The translations under genes were made by a program, and so were the position numbers. DNA of 7,282 nt from an uncultured Acinetobacter sp. (GTDB lineage Bacteria; Cyanobacteriota; Vampirovibrionia; Gastranaerophilales; Gastranaerophilaceae): contig CAMORE010000099.1 in the NCBI GenBank assembly GCA_946623365.1, forward strand, positions 1 through 7,282. The letters run 5' to 3'. Shown here piece by piece: positions 1 through 7,254 of this stretch (positions are counted from its first letter, which is position 1; each line of letters begins with the position of its first letter). The notes beneath the pieces are model-generated. The model saw only the letters and a program-made list of their open reading frames with translations. It searched no databases and was not told where the DNA came from.

Positions 1-2247
1 GTAAGTGCGATTATATTGGCAATCCTTCTTGTTTCAGCCGTTACGTATCTATTCTTAGGAACTGCCAGAGCTGCTTTTATACCGTTTTGTGCAATTCCGG
101 TTTCTTTAATCGGCGTATTTATAATAATGTCAGCAATAGGATTCTCAATAAACTTATTAATTTTATTCGGATTGGTATTAGCAGTAGGTCTTGTTGTAGA
201 TGATGCAATTGTTATACTGGAAAATACTCAAAGACATATTCAAGAAGGAAAAAGTCCGAGAGAAGCTACAAATATTTCTATGGAAGAAGTATTCGGTGCT
301 GTTGTTGCAACTTCTTTGGTTTTGATGGCTGTATTTGTTCCGGTATCCTTTTTAGGCGGTATTACAGGACAAATGTTCAGGCAATTTGCTGTTTGTATTG
401 CGACTTCTGTCGGATTGTCAACAGTTGTTGCACTAACCTTATCTCCTGCTTTATGTTCCATTATATTAAAATCAGATTCGGAAAAAACTGACTACAAATT
501 TATAGAAAAATTTAATAATTGGTTTAATAACGTTAGAGATAAATATTTGAAAGTTGTTGAGTATTTTGTTTCTCAGCCAAAGAAAACTTTAAGAACAGTA
601 TTAGGAATATTGGTATTTATTATAATAATGTTTAAGATTGTGCCATCCGGATTCTTGCCGACAGAAGACAGAGGAGCAATGTTTATGCAGGTGCAGCTTC
701 AAGACGGAGCAACATTAACTCGTTCTACAGAGGTTGTAAATAGAATTTGTAAGGAAATTTTAACAATCCCCGGTGTAAAGTCTACTTTATCAATAAATGG
801 TTTCAACGGAGAAAATACAGCTCTTGTCATTGTAAAACTTAATCCTTGGCATGAAAGAAAATCAAAAAAACTATCTATAGATAATATAATGGCTCAAGCC
901 AGACAAATAACGGGAAAATATACTGAAACAATGACCTTTGTATCTCAACCTCCGGCAATTACAGGTTTAGGTATGTATAACGGTATAGAGTTCCAGATTC
1001 TTGATAAGGGTGACAGAACCCCTGAAGAGATGTTTAAAGAAACTCAAAAATTTATGCAGCAAGCCAGAATGAATCCTGCGTTTTCAAGTATTCATACCCT
1101 GTTTACGGCGTCACTACCTCAAGTAGTGGTAAAAATAGATGAAGAAAAAGCTATGGCACAAGGAGTTCAAATATCTGAAATATATTCAACTCTTGCCGCT
1201 CAATTTGCTTCTACTTATGTAAATGACTTCAATAAGTTTGGAAGGGTTTATCGTGTGTTTATGCAGGCTGATTCAAACTATAGAGATACAATGAGTGATT
1301 TGAATAAAGTTTATGTAAAAAACAATCTGGGTAAAATGGTTCCCCTAACGGCAGTTATAACAACAGAAGATATTATTGCACCATATGAACTTACCAGATT
1401 TAACCTGTATCCTTCAATCGATATTAATGCAGAGGTTACAGCAGGTATGAGTTCAGGTTCCGGTATGGCAGCAATGGAGAAGCTGGCTGATAAGATTTTA
1501 CCAAAGGATATGGATTATGCCTGGTCAGGAAAATCATTCTTAGAGCAGCAGTCATCAGGACAATTAGGAGTAATTTTAGCAATGGCTTTTGCCTTTGTTT
1601 ATTTGTTCCTTGTTGCTCTGTATGAAAGCTGGACTCTGCCTATTTCTGTTATGTTAATTTCACCGATTGCAATATCAGGTGCACTTTTCTTCCAATATGT
1701 AAGAGGATTTGCACTTGATATATATGCTCAGGTAGGTTTAGTAATGCTTCTTGGTTTATCTACTAAACAGGCAATTCTGATAGTAGAGTTTGCAAAAGAT
1801 GCAATGGAAAAAGACGGAATGCATTATGTGGAAGCTGCTATGCAGGCTGCAAAACTCAGATTTAGAGCTGTAATGATGACAAATATTGCATTTATACTCG
1901 GTTTGATTCCTTTAGTTATTGCAAGAGGCGCAGGCGCAGGAAGCAGACAATCAATCGGTATTTCTGTATTTGGAGGTATGCTCGCTGTTGCATTCTTTGG
2001 AAGCATATTGGTTCCGGCATTTTTCGTTCTTTTAAATACAATAAAAAATGAACCTTTGCAAAGAAAAGAATTATTAAAAGAATTGGTATTATTAATACTC
2101 GGAATAACTGTTTTATATGTAATTCTGTTTACGATATTACCGTTTATTATAGGTAAAATATTAGCATTACCGCTTATTGTTAAAATTATATCCGCTTGTG
2201 TAATTACTCTTATAGGACTTTTTATTTATCTTAAAAACAGAAGATAA
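1..2247 (+). CDS. RND multidrug efflux transporter, AcrB/HAE1 type, C-terminal part (5' end outside window)
   Basis: This is the inner-membrane, proton-driven subunit of a tripartite efflux pump. The reading frame is open from base 1, so the TTG at 16 is not the start; compared with AcrB about 340 N-terminal residues are missing. Numbering from that TTG, the proton-relay residues are all present: the Asp pair D62/D63 in GLVVDDAIVI (AcrB D407/D408), K584 in GLSTKQAILIVEF (K940), R615 (R971) and T622 (T978). Other family landmarks are FVPVSFLGGITGQMFRQF, the FLPTEDRG stretch after TM7, and VALYESW at TM8/9. The switch (G-) loop NGFNGENT (261-268) is shorter than in AcrB. After the usual end near residue 676 there is a 68-residue tail with two hydrophobic stretches (about 690-708 and 710-739), ending KNRR. 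The gene ends 2 bases before the outer-membrane factor gene, indicating one operon. The pump substrate cannot be read from sequence; drug/hydrophobe export is the family norm. Confidence 0.95.
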   Translation, partial: VSAIILAILLVSAVTYLFLGTARAAFIPFCAIPVSLIGVFIIMSAIGFSINLLILFGLVLAVGLVVDDAIVILENTQRHIQEGKSPREATNISMEEVFGAVVATSLVLMAVFVPVSFLGGITGQMFRQFAVCIATSVGLSTVVALTLSPALCSIILKSDSEKTDYKFIEKFNNWFNNVRDKYLKVVEYFVSQPKKTLRTVLGILVFIIIMFKIVPSGFLPTEDRGAMFMQVQLQDGATLTRSTEVVNRICKEILTIPGVKSTLSINGFNGENTALVIVKLNPWHERKSKKLSIDNIMAQARQITGKYTETMTFVSQPPAITGLGMYNGIEFQILDKGDRTPEEMFKETQKFMQQARMNPAFSSIHTLFTASLPQVVVKIDEEKAMAQGVQISEIYSTLAAQFASTYVNDFNKFGRVYRVFMQADSNYRDTMSDLNKVYVKNNLGKMVPLTAVITTEDIIAPYELTRFNLYPSIDINAEVTAGMSSGSGMAAMEKLADKILPKDMDYAWSGKSFLEQQSSGQLGVILAMAFAFVYLFLVALYESWTLPISVMLISPIAISGALFFQYVRGFALDIYAQVGLVMLLGLSTKQAILIVEFAKDAMEKDGMHYVEAAMQAAKLRFRAVMMTNIAFILGLIPLVIARGAGAGSRQSIGISVFGGMLAVAFFGSILVPAFFVLLNTIKNEPLQRKELLKELVLLILGITVLYVILFTILPFIIGKILALPLIVKIISACVITLIGLFIYLKNRR

Positions 2248-2249
2248 AT

Positions 2250-3704
2250 ATGAAGAAAATAGTTTTAACAGTTTTAATATTCACAATTTTAAATTGCGAA
2301 GTACATTCTAAGTGCTCAATAATTACAAAAAATATATTAAACAAAAACGAGTATCCTGAATGTTCTAAAGTTGAGCCTTGCAGTTCTTCTAAAGAAAATT
2401 CGCAGACGGAAAATAAAACACTTAAAACAGGAATTGAAAATACAATTTACGTTAATCTGGAAGATTGTTTGAAACTTGCACTCGGAAATAATCCGAGAAT
2501 ACAATCAGCTATGCAGGATGTATTTGCATCTGATGCAAGGTTAAGACAAGTTTGGTCTTCGTATTTTCCTCAATTTAGCTGGCAAAGCGGATATAGCAGA
2601 ATAAGGCAATTACAATTATCGGATGTATTTAGGGAAAATTTGATTTACAATTTCTGGGTGCTTGGTCAAATCAGTGCATCTCAAATGCTTTATGATTTTG
2701 GAGTGACTCAAAACAAAGCAACGATCAGCCGGTTAGATAATCAAGGCTATAAGATTATTCTTACAGGTACGGTTAATGATGTTGTGTATAATGTAAAAGA
2801 CGCATATTATAATCTTCAATACGCATTAGAGGCGTTAAGAATTGCAGACGCTAATGTTAAACAATATGAAAGCTTTTATGAACAGGCAAAAGGGTTTTAT
2901 GAGGTAGGAGTGAAACCGAAGGTAGATGTAACGATTGCGGAAGTTAATCTAAGTACGGCAAAATTAACACAAATACAAGCTGCGCACTCTGTTAAAATTG
3001 CAATGGCAAAATTAAATAACGCTATAGGAATTCCATATAGTACGAAATATAGCTTGTCGGATAAATTAAGATATGATGCTTGTGACATATGTCTTGAAAA
3101 AGCAATAGAAATAACTCAAGAATCCAGACCGGAGTTTCAACTTGCTGAAGTAAAAGTCGAACAAGCCAAGCAAAATGTAAAATTAGTTAAGAAAAACTGG
3201 CTGCCCGAGTTTGATATACAAGGTCAATTTGAAGTCGGCGGACGCCATCCTGATTCAAATTACGGTTATACTTTTGGTGCATATTTAAATTTTCCTACAA
3301 TTAACGGAATGCTTATTAAGCATCAACTTCGGGAAGCTCGTTCTTTGTATTCAAAAGAGCAGGCAGAGGCTATAAATACGATTAATAATTTATATTTAGA
3401 AGTTCAACAAGCATACTATACGTTAGATGAAAAGAAAAATAAAATTCCGGTAGCATTGTTAGGCATGAAGCAGGCAAAAGAAAATTTAGATTTATCAAAC
3501 GGGAGGTATCATGCGGGTGTTGGCGACCCTATAGAATTGAATGATGCACAAGTAGAATATGAAAATGCTCAGCTTACGTATTATCAAACAATGTATGAAT
3601 ATAATTCCGCAAGAGCAAATCTTGAAAAATCAATAGGAAGAAATCTTTGTGCGGAGGAAGTCACATTAAAGAAAAAAATTAAAGATAAAATAAGAAAAAT
3701 TTGA
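2250..3704 (+). CDS. TolC-family outer-membrane efflux protein
   Basis: This is a 484-residue outer-membrane channel that would form the exit duct for the RND pump encoded just upstream. An N-terminal signal peptide is visible (MKK, then a hydrophobic run to about residue 15; possible cleavage after VHS at 20). Residues 21-65 form a polar, Cys-containing linker (C22, C38, C44). The two outer-membrane efflux repeats follow: the first starts at LEDCLKLALGNNP (about 70-82) and ends at KLNNAIG (254-260); the second starts at LEKAIEITQESRPE (about 282-295) and ends at ANLEKSIG (456-463). Each repeat has the typical helix-rich pattern, with G-V-x-P/D-x-x-[DE]-[LV] before the last helix (GVKPKVDV, GVGDPIEL). 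Length matches the family. The start is set by the ATG 2 bases after the pump stop; only a weak AGAAG (2239-2243) lies 6 bases ahead, so translational coupling is likely. The C-terminus is lysine-rich. A TolC-type lipoprotein is less likely because the sequence before C16 (ILN) is a poor lipobox. Confidence 0.93.
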   Translation: MKKIVLTVLIFTILNCEVHSKCSIITKNILNKNEYPECSKVEPCSSSKENSQTENKTLKTGIENTIYVNLEDCLKLALGNNPRIQSAMQDVFASDARLRQVWSSYFPQFSWQSGYSRIRQLQLSDVFRENLIYNFWVLGQISASQMLYDFGVTQNKATISRLDNQGYKIILTGTVNDVVYNVKDAYYNLQYALEALRIADANVKQYESFYEQAKGFYEVGVKPKVDVTIAEVNLSTAKLTQIQAAHSVKIAMAKLNNAIGIPYSTKYSLSDKLRYDACDICLEKAIEITQESRPEFQLAEVKVEQAKQNVKLVKKNWLPEFDIQGQFEVGGRHPDSNYGYTFGAYLNFPTINGMLIKHQLREARSLYSKEQAEAINTINNLYLEVQQAYYTLDEKKNKIPVALLGMKQAKENLDLSNGRYHAGVGDPIELNDAQVEYENAQLTYYQTMYEYNSARANLEKSIGRNLCAEEVTLKKKIKDKIRKI

Positions 3705-3759
3705 TATCTTCTTGAAAATTTTAAGGTAACAACACGCAATTTGCTAAAAATTAAAAAAA
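3705..3759. other. Convergent intergenic gap, no clear terminator
   Basis: The outer-membrane efflux gene and the DUF2130 gene end facing each other across 55 AT-rich bases. I searched for a hairpin followed by a T-run on either strand. I found only a loopless imperfect palindrome (CTTGAAAATTTTAAG, about 3710-3724) and a 5-base inverted pair AACAC/GTGTT (3731-3735 and 3764-3768), neither GC-rich. Termination here may rely on Rho or on weak AT-rich structure. Confidence 0.5.
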
Positions 3760-4962
3760 TTATGTGTTTATTTCTGCAAATTTTGCTGCCATTGTAGGAT
3801 TGTTTTTAGTCAATCTTTTTATGCTCAAATCTTCTGCTTTGTTATTTGCAAGTCTTAAATTATTTTCGGAAGACAATAACGCTTCTTTTGTTTTTTGAAG
3901 GTGGTCAATAGTTTTATCTATTTCTTCAATTGCTGTTTTAAACTTTCTGCTTGCAAGTTCATAATTTTTTGCAAATTTTTCTTTAAAATCATTCATTTCG
4001 TTTTCAAAATTGGAAATATCAATATTCTGATTCTTTATTACAGCTAACTCTTGTCTGTAACTGAGTGAATTAAGTGCGGCATTTCTTAAAAGTGTAATAA
4101 TCGGAATGAAAAATTGCGGACGTATAACATACATTTTAGGATATTTATGCGAAACATCTACAATACCTGTGTTGTAAAGTTCGTTATCCGGTTCCAAAAG
4201 TGATACAAGAACTGCATATTCACATCCTTTTTCTCTTCTGTCTTTATCCAGTTCTTTTAGGAAATCTTCGTTTTTCTTTTTTGTTGAAGTAGAATCCATT
4301 TCATTTTTCATTTCAAACATTACGGATATAAATTCAACTCCGTTATCATCTTTATCTCTAAATATAAAATCTCCTTTACTGCCGGATGAAGCATCATTAT
4401 CTTTTTCAAAATATGCATTTTGGAATCCGGTTGCTCTGAGTTTATTAAATTCTATTTCACAATGCTGTTCAAGGCTTTCTCCAACCATTTTTGTGGAAAG
4501 TTTGGATTTAAAATCTTTGTAATGAGCAATTTCTTCATCTTTAAATTTGAGTTTTTCTTCATATTGTTCTTTTATGGATTGCTCTTTTAATAAGCTTTCT
4601 TTTTCACTTGTTTCAATTTGTCCGTTTAGTTTTGTAATAACATTTTCTTTCTCTGCAAGTTCTTTATCTTTATCCATAACAGCTTTGCTTACAGCAAGTT
4701 CCGTATCCTTCTTGCAAGCATCAATTTTTGCTTCCAGTTCTGCTATCTTCAAATCTTTTTTACTCAGCTGTTCTTTGTAATCCTGTTCTGTTTCTATAGT
4801 TGCAAGTTTAATTGCGTTTTCTTTTTCTGTTTCAAATTGTGTTTTTTGCGTATCAATTTCTTTTTCAAATTCTTTATCACGTACTTGTTTTAATATTGCA
4901 GCATAACCTGATTCATCAACCTGAAATACTTCCCCGCACTTTGGACACTTAATCTCTTGCAT
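3760..4962 (-). CDS. DUF2130 family protein, coiled coil plus PD-(D/E)XK nuclease-like domain
   Basis: This 400-residue protein is recognisable as DUF2130 from its N-terminus (IKCPKCGEVFQVDESGYAAI) and its central block. Order of parts: a half zinc-ribbon with a single CxxC (C6, C9); a long charged coiled coil, about 28-155; a conserved core, about 155-290, with GESLEQHCE (E162, E165), GSKGDFIFRD (D198) and VMFEMKNE (E217, K219); then a second coiled coil, about 310-375. The spacing E...D...E-x-K after predicted strands fits a PD-(D/E)XK nuclease fold, and the coiled-coil-then-nuclease plan recalls RmuC. No signal peptide or membrane segment is present, so it is probably cytoplasmic. The biological role of DUF2130 is not established; a DNA-processing role is an inference. 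The ATG at 4962-4960 is preceded by a strong AGGAG 8 bases away. It lies 52 bases downstream of the protease gene on the same strand. Confidence 0.9.
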   Translation of the reverse strand: MQEIKCPKCGEVFQVDESGYAAILKQVRDKEFEKEIDTQKTQFETEKENAIKLATIETEQDYKEQLSKKDLKIAELEAKIDACKKDTELAVSKAVMDKDKELAEKENVITKLNGQIETSEKESLLKEQSIKEQYEEKLKFKDEEIAHYKDFKSKLSTKMVGESLEQHCEIEFNKLRATGFQNAYFEKDNDASSGSKGDFIFRDKDDNGVEFISVMFEMKNEMDSTSTKKKNEDFLKELDKDRREKGCEYAVLVSLLEPDNELYNTGIVDVSHKYPKMYVIRPQFFIPIITLLRNAALNSLSYRQELAVIKNQNIDISNFENEMNDFKEKFAKNYELASRKFKTAIEEIDKTIDHLQKTKEALLSSENNLRLANNKAEDLSIKRLTKNNPTMAAKFAEINT

Positions 4963-4970
4963 TTTGAGAA

Positions 4971-4975
4971 CTCCT
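4971..4975 (-). promoter_or_regulatory. Shine-Dalgarno site of the DUF2130 gene
   Basis: The minus strand reads AGGAG, then 8 bases, then the ATG at 4962-4960. This fixes the start of the DUF2130 gene and suggests efficient translation. Confidence 0.75.
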
Positions 4976-4999
4976 GTATAACATCCCTTATGTAGTAAT

Positions 5000-5008
5000 A
5001 TAATACCA
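5000..5008 (-). promoter_or_regulatory. Possible extended -10 promoter for the DUF2130 gene
   Basis: In the 52-base gap between the protease stop and the DUF2130 start, the minus strand reads TGGTATTAT, matching an extended -10 (TGnTATAAT) with one mismatch. There is no recognisable -35 about 17 bases upstream. A start site around 4992 would leave a leader of about 30 bases with the AGGAG site inside. In AT-rich DNA such matches arise by chance, so confidence is low; read-through from the protease gene is the alternative. Confidence 0.3.
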
Positions 5009-5014
5009 TGAAAA

Positions 5015-7225
5015 CTAATTAAGTTTAGCAGTATAAATTACGGGGTTCATATCTGCCAAATCTTGTTTTAAAACTTTTAATACTGCGGGCTCTTTGTTTG
5101 TATTTAATGAATCTTCATCTGTATTATCAGGTTTAACCGGAGTTGTTATATTTGTGAAATAACCCGGATCTTTAAGGTATATATATTTTGAATCTGATTT
5201 TACTATTGCATAAGCATGTCTTTCCATTATATTTACACGTACTCCGTTTTTCTCAATAGTTGCTTTTATATCTTTACTGTTTTTAGCACTCCCAAGTGCA
5301 AGAACAATATCTTTTTTATTCAAAACATTTTTGGAAATAGCTTCTTCTATAGTTAATTCTTCGGCATTACCTAACAATGCTTTGAACAAAAACGATGTAT
5401 GATTGCCATCTATATCAAAATAGTCAAAATTTTCATCTTCATATGCACATTCTTTCAGATATCTGTCCAGTGCAATCTCTATTGCTCTAATATCTCCATC
5501 TCCAATTGATAACTGATTAAAATTCTTTATTTCTTCTGCGGTTATTGTATATTTTTTATTAAATCCTTTAAGATTTACTGTTACATTTCCCGTTTTTTCA
5601 TCATAATCAAGCAGATTTTCTATAACTTCTTTTCCTCCTTTGCACTCAAGTATTGCACTGATTCCTGCAACCAACCAGCAGTCGCCTATGTGCCCTTGTC
5701 TGAATTTTTCATCAATTTTGCCGTTGGCAGAAACAAAGTTGCTGTCAGTATAGTCATTTGAAACTTCATGTCGGTTGCTCAGACGATTTATGTCGATATT
5801 AAGTTTATTAATGTCTTTATCGTGAGTTTTTATGTCATCAACTATATCTTTTGTATAGAATGTTACATCTTCCGTTTTGTATCCGCTTTTTAGAGCGCAG
5901 TCTTTTATATGTTTTATCAGTTTATCAATAACTTCTTGATCTAATCCAAATTCCATATTAATTGATTCAATCAGACCTTCAATAGGTGCAATTGCCATAG
6001 CAGGATTGATTGTTATGTCTGTAAAAGGTATATCTATCGGGTTGTGCTTTTTCCTTGCTTCATAGTATTTTTCTTCAGCTATTTCTAAATATTTTTTTGC
6101 AGCATATCCGACATTATCTTTATTAATCAGATAAATATCTTTCTCTAAGTTACCGCTTCCTATTCCGTAAATATCTTCCGCAAGCAGATTTGCTATATAT
6201 TCTCCCGCTTCTTCCGCATATTCTTTAAGAGAATTTTTCATGCAATTTTTTATGTGATTTATAAGTTTTTCTCGTACTTCTTTTTTTAGCCCAATTTCTG
6301 ACTTTATATCATCCATTAAATCGTTACCGTACTTCTTTTTATAATCATTCAGAAGTTTATATACATTTTTATTGTTGATTCTTTTTAAGACATTTTTATT
6401 TATAGAGCTCCTCGTTGTAGGAACTCCCAATTTTGTTTTTGCGCTAATATCTTCATATAAATCTTGCGCCAAAAGGTTTTTTTCTTTTCCGTTTATCGTT
6501 TCTAAAAAAGGATACTCTCCGCTATATGTAATATTTCTGTTAGTATTTTTTCTAACGTCATAATAATTAACCTCTTTCAATTCACCGTTATCATCATAAA
6601 ATTTGTTTTGTGAATAATTTGGTCTTAACTTTGAAAATTGAGTAACTTTTCCGTTTTTTATGGTGTAACTATTTCTTCCATTTTCGGTTGCAACACTATA
6701 ATTAATGACATTTTCTGTGTTAGGAGAAAAATTTATCGTAGCAAAAATGTTTCCGGATTTATCTATAATATTAATATAGCCGAAACTCTCTCCTTTTGCG
6801 GAATCTTTTTTTGTTTCATAACGGACACCATATTTATCAGAGCGAAAACGGTTTTTGAGATTATTCATGTCAAATTGACTCATATCAATTTGACCGTTAT
6901 CTTTTATAATTAAATCAGTAAATTCTTTATGAAAATTAGGAACTTTCAAAGGTATTGGGGTTTGTTTAGCTTCAGGTTCCGCAATCTTTGATTCAAAATT
7001 TGTCGGATATTTATTATGTTTTTTTGATAATTCAAATTGATCTATTAAGTTTGGAATATCAAGTTTTAATCTGTTTGCTTCTTCTGCATTAATTATTCTT
7101 TTTTCAACCATAATACTTAAAATAGCGTCTTTGGTCATTAAGTGACATTCAGGATGGCGCATAAAATAAAACAAAAATTTGTTTGCAGGAGTATTATCGT
7201 TGGATATAGGTATAAATTTAGGCAT
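5015..7225 (-). CDS. Calpain-like (C2-type) cysteine protease, large multidomain protein of unknown role
   Basis: The 736-residue product carries a calpain-type protease core at its C-terminus, about 485-736. The active-site segment is RQGHIGDCWLVAGISAI with Q510 (oxyanion hole) and nucleophile C516; the histidine is H670 in ERHAYAIV, followed by YIYLKDPGY with D686 where calpains have Asn of NPWG. Ahead of it lie: a short helical N-terminal region (15-70) without signal peptide or membrane segment; a Pro-containing linker (80-98); a beta-rich segment (about 130-245) with hairpin-like turns such as DKSGN, ENGRN and DDNGE; and a tandemly repeated helical module (251-461). The start ATG at 7225-7223 has AAAGGGA 5 bases upstream, and a textbook sigma-28 promoter lies just beyond. 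Substrate and location are unknown. Cytoplasmic regulatory protease, flagellar-type exported effector and inter-bacterial toxin are all possible; calpain-like proteins are common but uncharacterised in bacteria. Confidence 0.85.
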   Translation of the reverse strand: MPKFIPISNDNTPANKFLFYFMRHPECHLMTKDAILSIMVEKRIINAEEANRLKLDIPNLIDQFELSKKHNKYPTNFESKIAEPEAKQTPIPLKVPNFHKEFTDLIIKDNGQIDMSQFDMNNLKNRFRSDKYGVRYETKKDSAKGESFGYINIIDKSGNIFATINFSPNTENVINYSVATENGRNSYTIKNGKVTQFSKLRPNYSQNKFYDDNGELKEVNYYDVRKNTNRNITYSGEYPFLETINGKEKNLLAQDLYEDISAKTKLGVPTTRSSINKNVLKRINNKNVYKLLNDYKKKYGNDLMDDIKSEIGLKKEVREKLINHIKNCMKNSLKEYAEEAGEYIANLLAEDIYGIGSGNLEKDIYLINKDNVGYAAKKYLEIAEEKYYEARKKHNPIDIPFTDITINPAMAIAPIEGLIESINMEFGLDQEVIDKLIKHIKDCALKSGYKTEDVTFYTKDIVDDIKTHDKDINKLNIDINRLSNRHEVSNDYTDSNFVSANGKIDEKFRQGHIGDCWLVAGISAILECKGGKEVIENLLDYDEKTGNVTVNLKGFNKKYTITAEEIKNFNQLSIGDGDIRAIEIALDRYLKECAYEDENFDYFDIDGNHTSFLFKALLGNAEELTIEEAISKNVLNKKDIVLALGSAKNSKDIKATIEKNGVRVNIMERHAYAIVKSDSKYIYLKDPGYFTNITTPVKPDNTDEDSLNTNKEPAVLKVLKQDLADMNPVIYTAKLN
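5843..6475 (-). repeat. Protein-level tandem duplication inside the calpain-like gene
   Basis: Two diverged copies of a helical module occupy protein residues 251-345 and 347-461. Matching anchors occur in the same order: LLAQDLYEDI / LLAEDIYGIG; RINNKNV / LINKDNV; EIGLKKEVREKLINHIKNC (310-328) / EFGLDQEVIDKLIKHIKDC (425-443), the last with 12 of 19 identities; then [ED]-[ED]-[AV]-x-x-Y. The middle part differs and the second copy is about 20 residues longer overall. The copies have diverged too far to see as a DNA repeat. Confidence 0.6.
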
Positions 7226-7230
7226 TATAA

Positions 7231-7237
7231 TCCCTTT
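7231..7237 (-). promoter_or_regulatory. Shine-Dalgarno site of the calpain-like gene
   Basis: The minus strand reads AAAGGGA followed by TTATA and the ATG at 7225-7223. This supports the chosen start over internal methionines such as M22 or M30 of the protein. Confidence 0.65.
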
Positions 7238-7254
7238 AACTTACTTTTATATAG

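Noticed and set aside
16..18. TTG codon as a start for the RND gene
   Set aside because: The frame is open to base 1 and the upstream codons (V-S-A-I-I) continue TM2 of an AcrB-like protein; the gene begins outside the window.
240..461. Minus-strand open frame inside the RND gene (with similar ones at 1824-2006 and 2897-3088)
   Set aside because: Antisense to strongly conserved coding sequence; composition mirrors the sense gene and no domain is recognisable.
2612..2630. Partial sigma-28-like CCGATAA on the minus strand inside the outer-membrane factor gene
   Set aside because: It lacks the leading G, no TAAA element was identified at the right spacing, and it lies antisense within a coding region without a downstream gene.
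3705..3770. Possible bidirectional terminator between the convergent genes
   Set aside because: Only an AT-rich loopless palindrome and a 5-base inverted pair are present; no stable stem followed by a T-run.
4547..4780. Open frame on the plus strand, Ser/Phe-rich
   Set aside because: It is antisense to the Glu/Lys-rich coiled coil of the DUF2130 gene, which yields Ser/Phe-rich shadow frames; no ribosome site or family match.
6372..6913. Two open frames on the plus strand opposite the calpain-like gene
   Set aside because: They lie fully antisense to a well-supported gene, have no ribosome site and no recognisable protein pattern.
7248..7253. TATATA as a sigma-70 -10 box for the calpain-like gene
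   Set aside because: The best -35 at 17 bases (TTTTAA) is poor, and the perfect sigma-28 element explains initiation at this place better.
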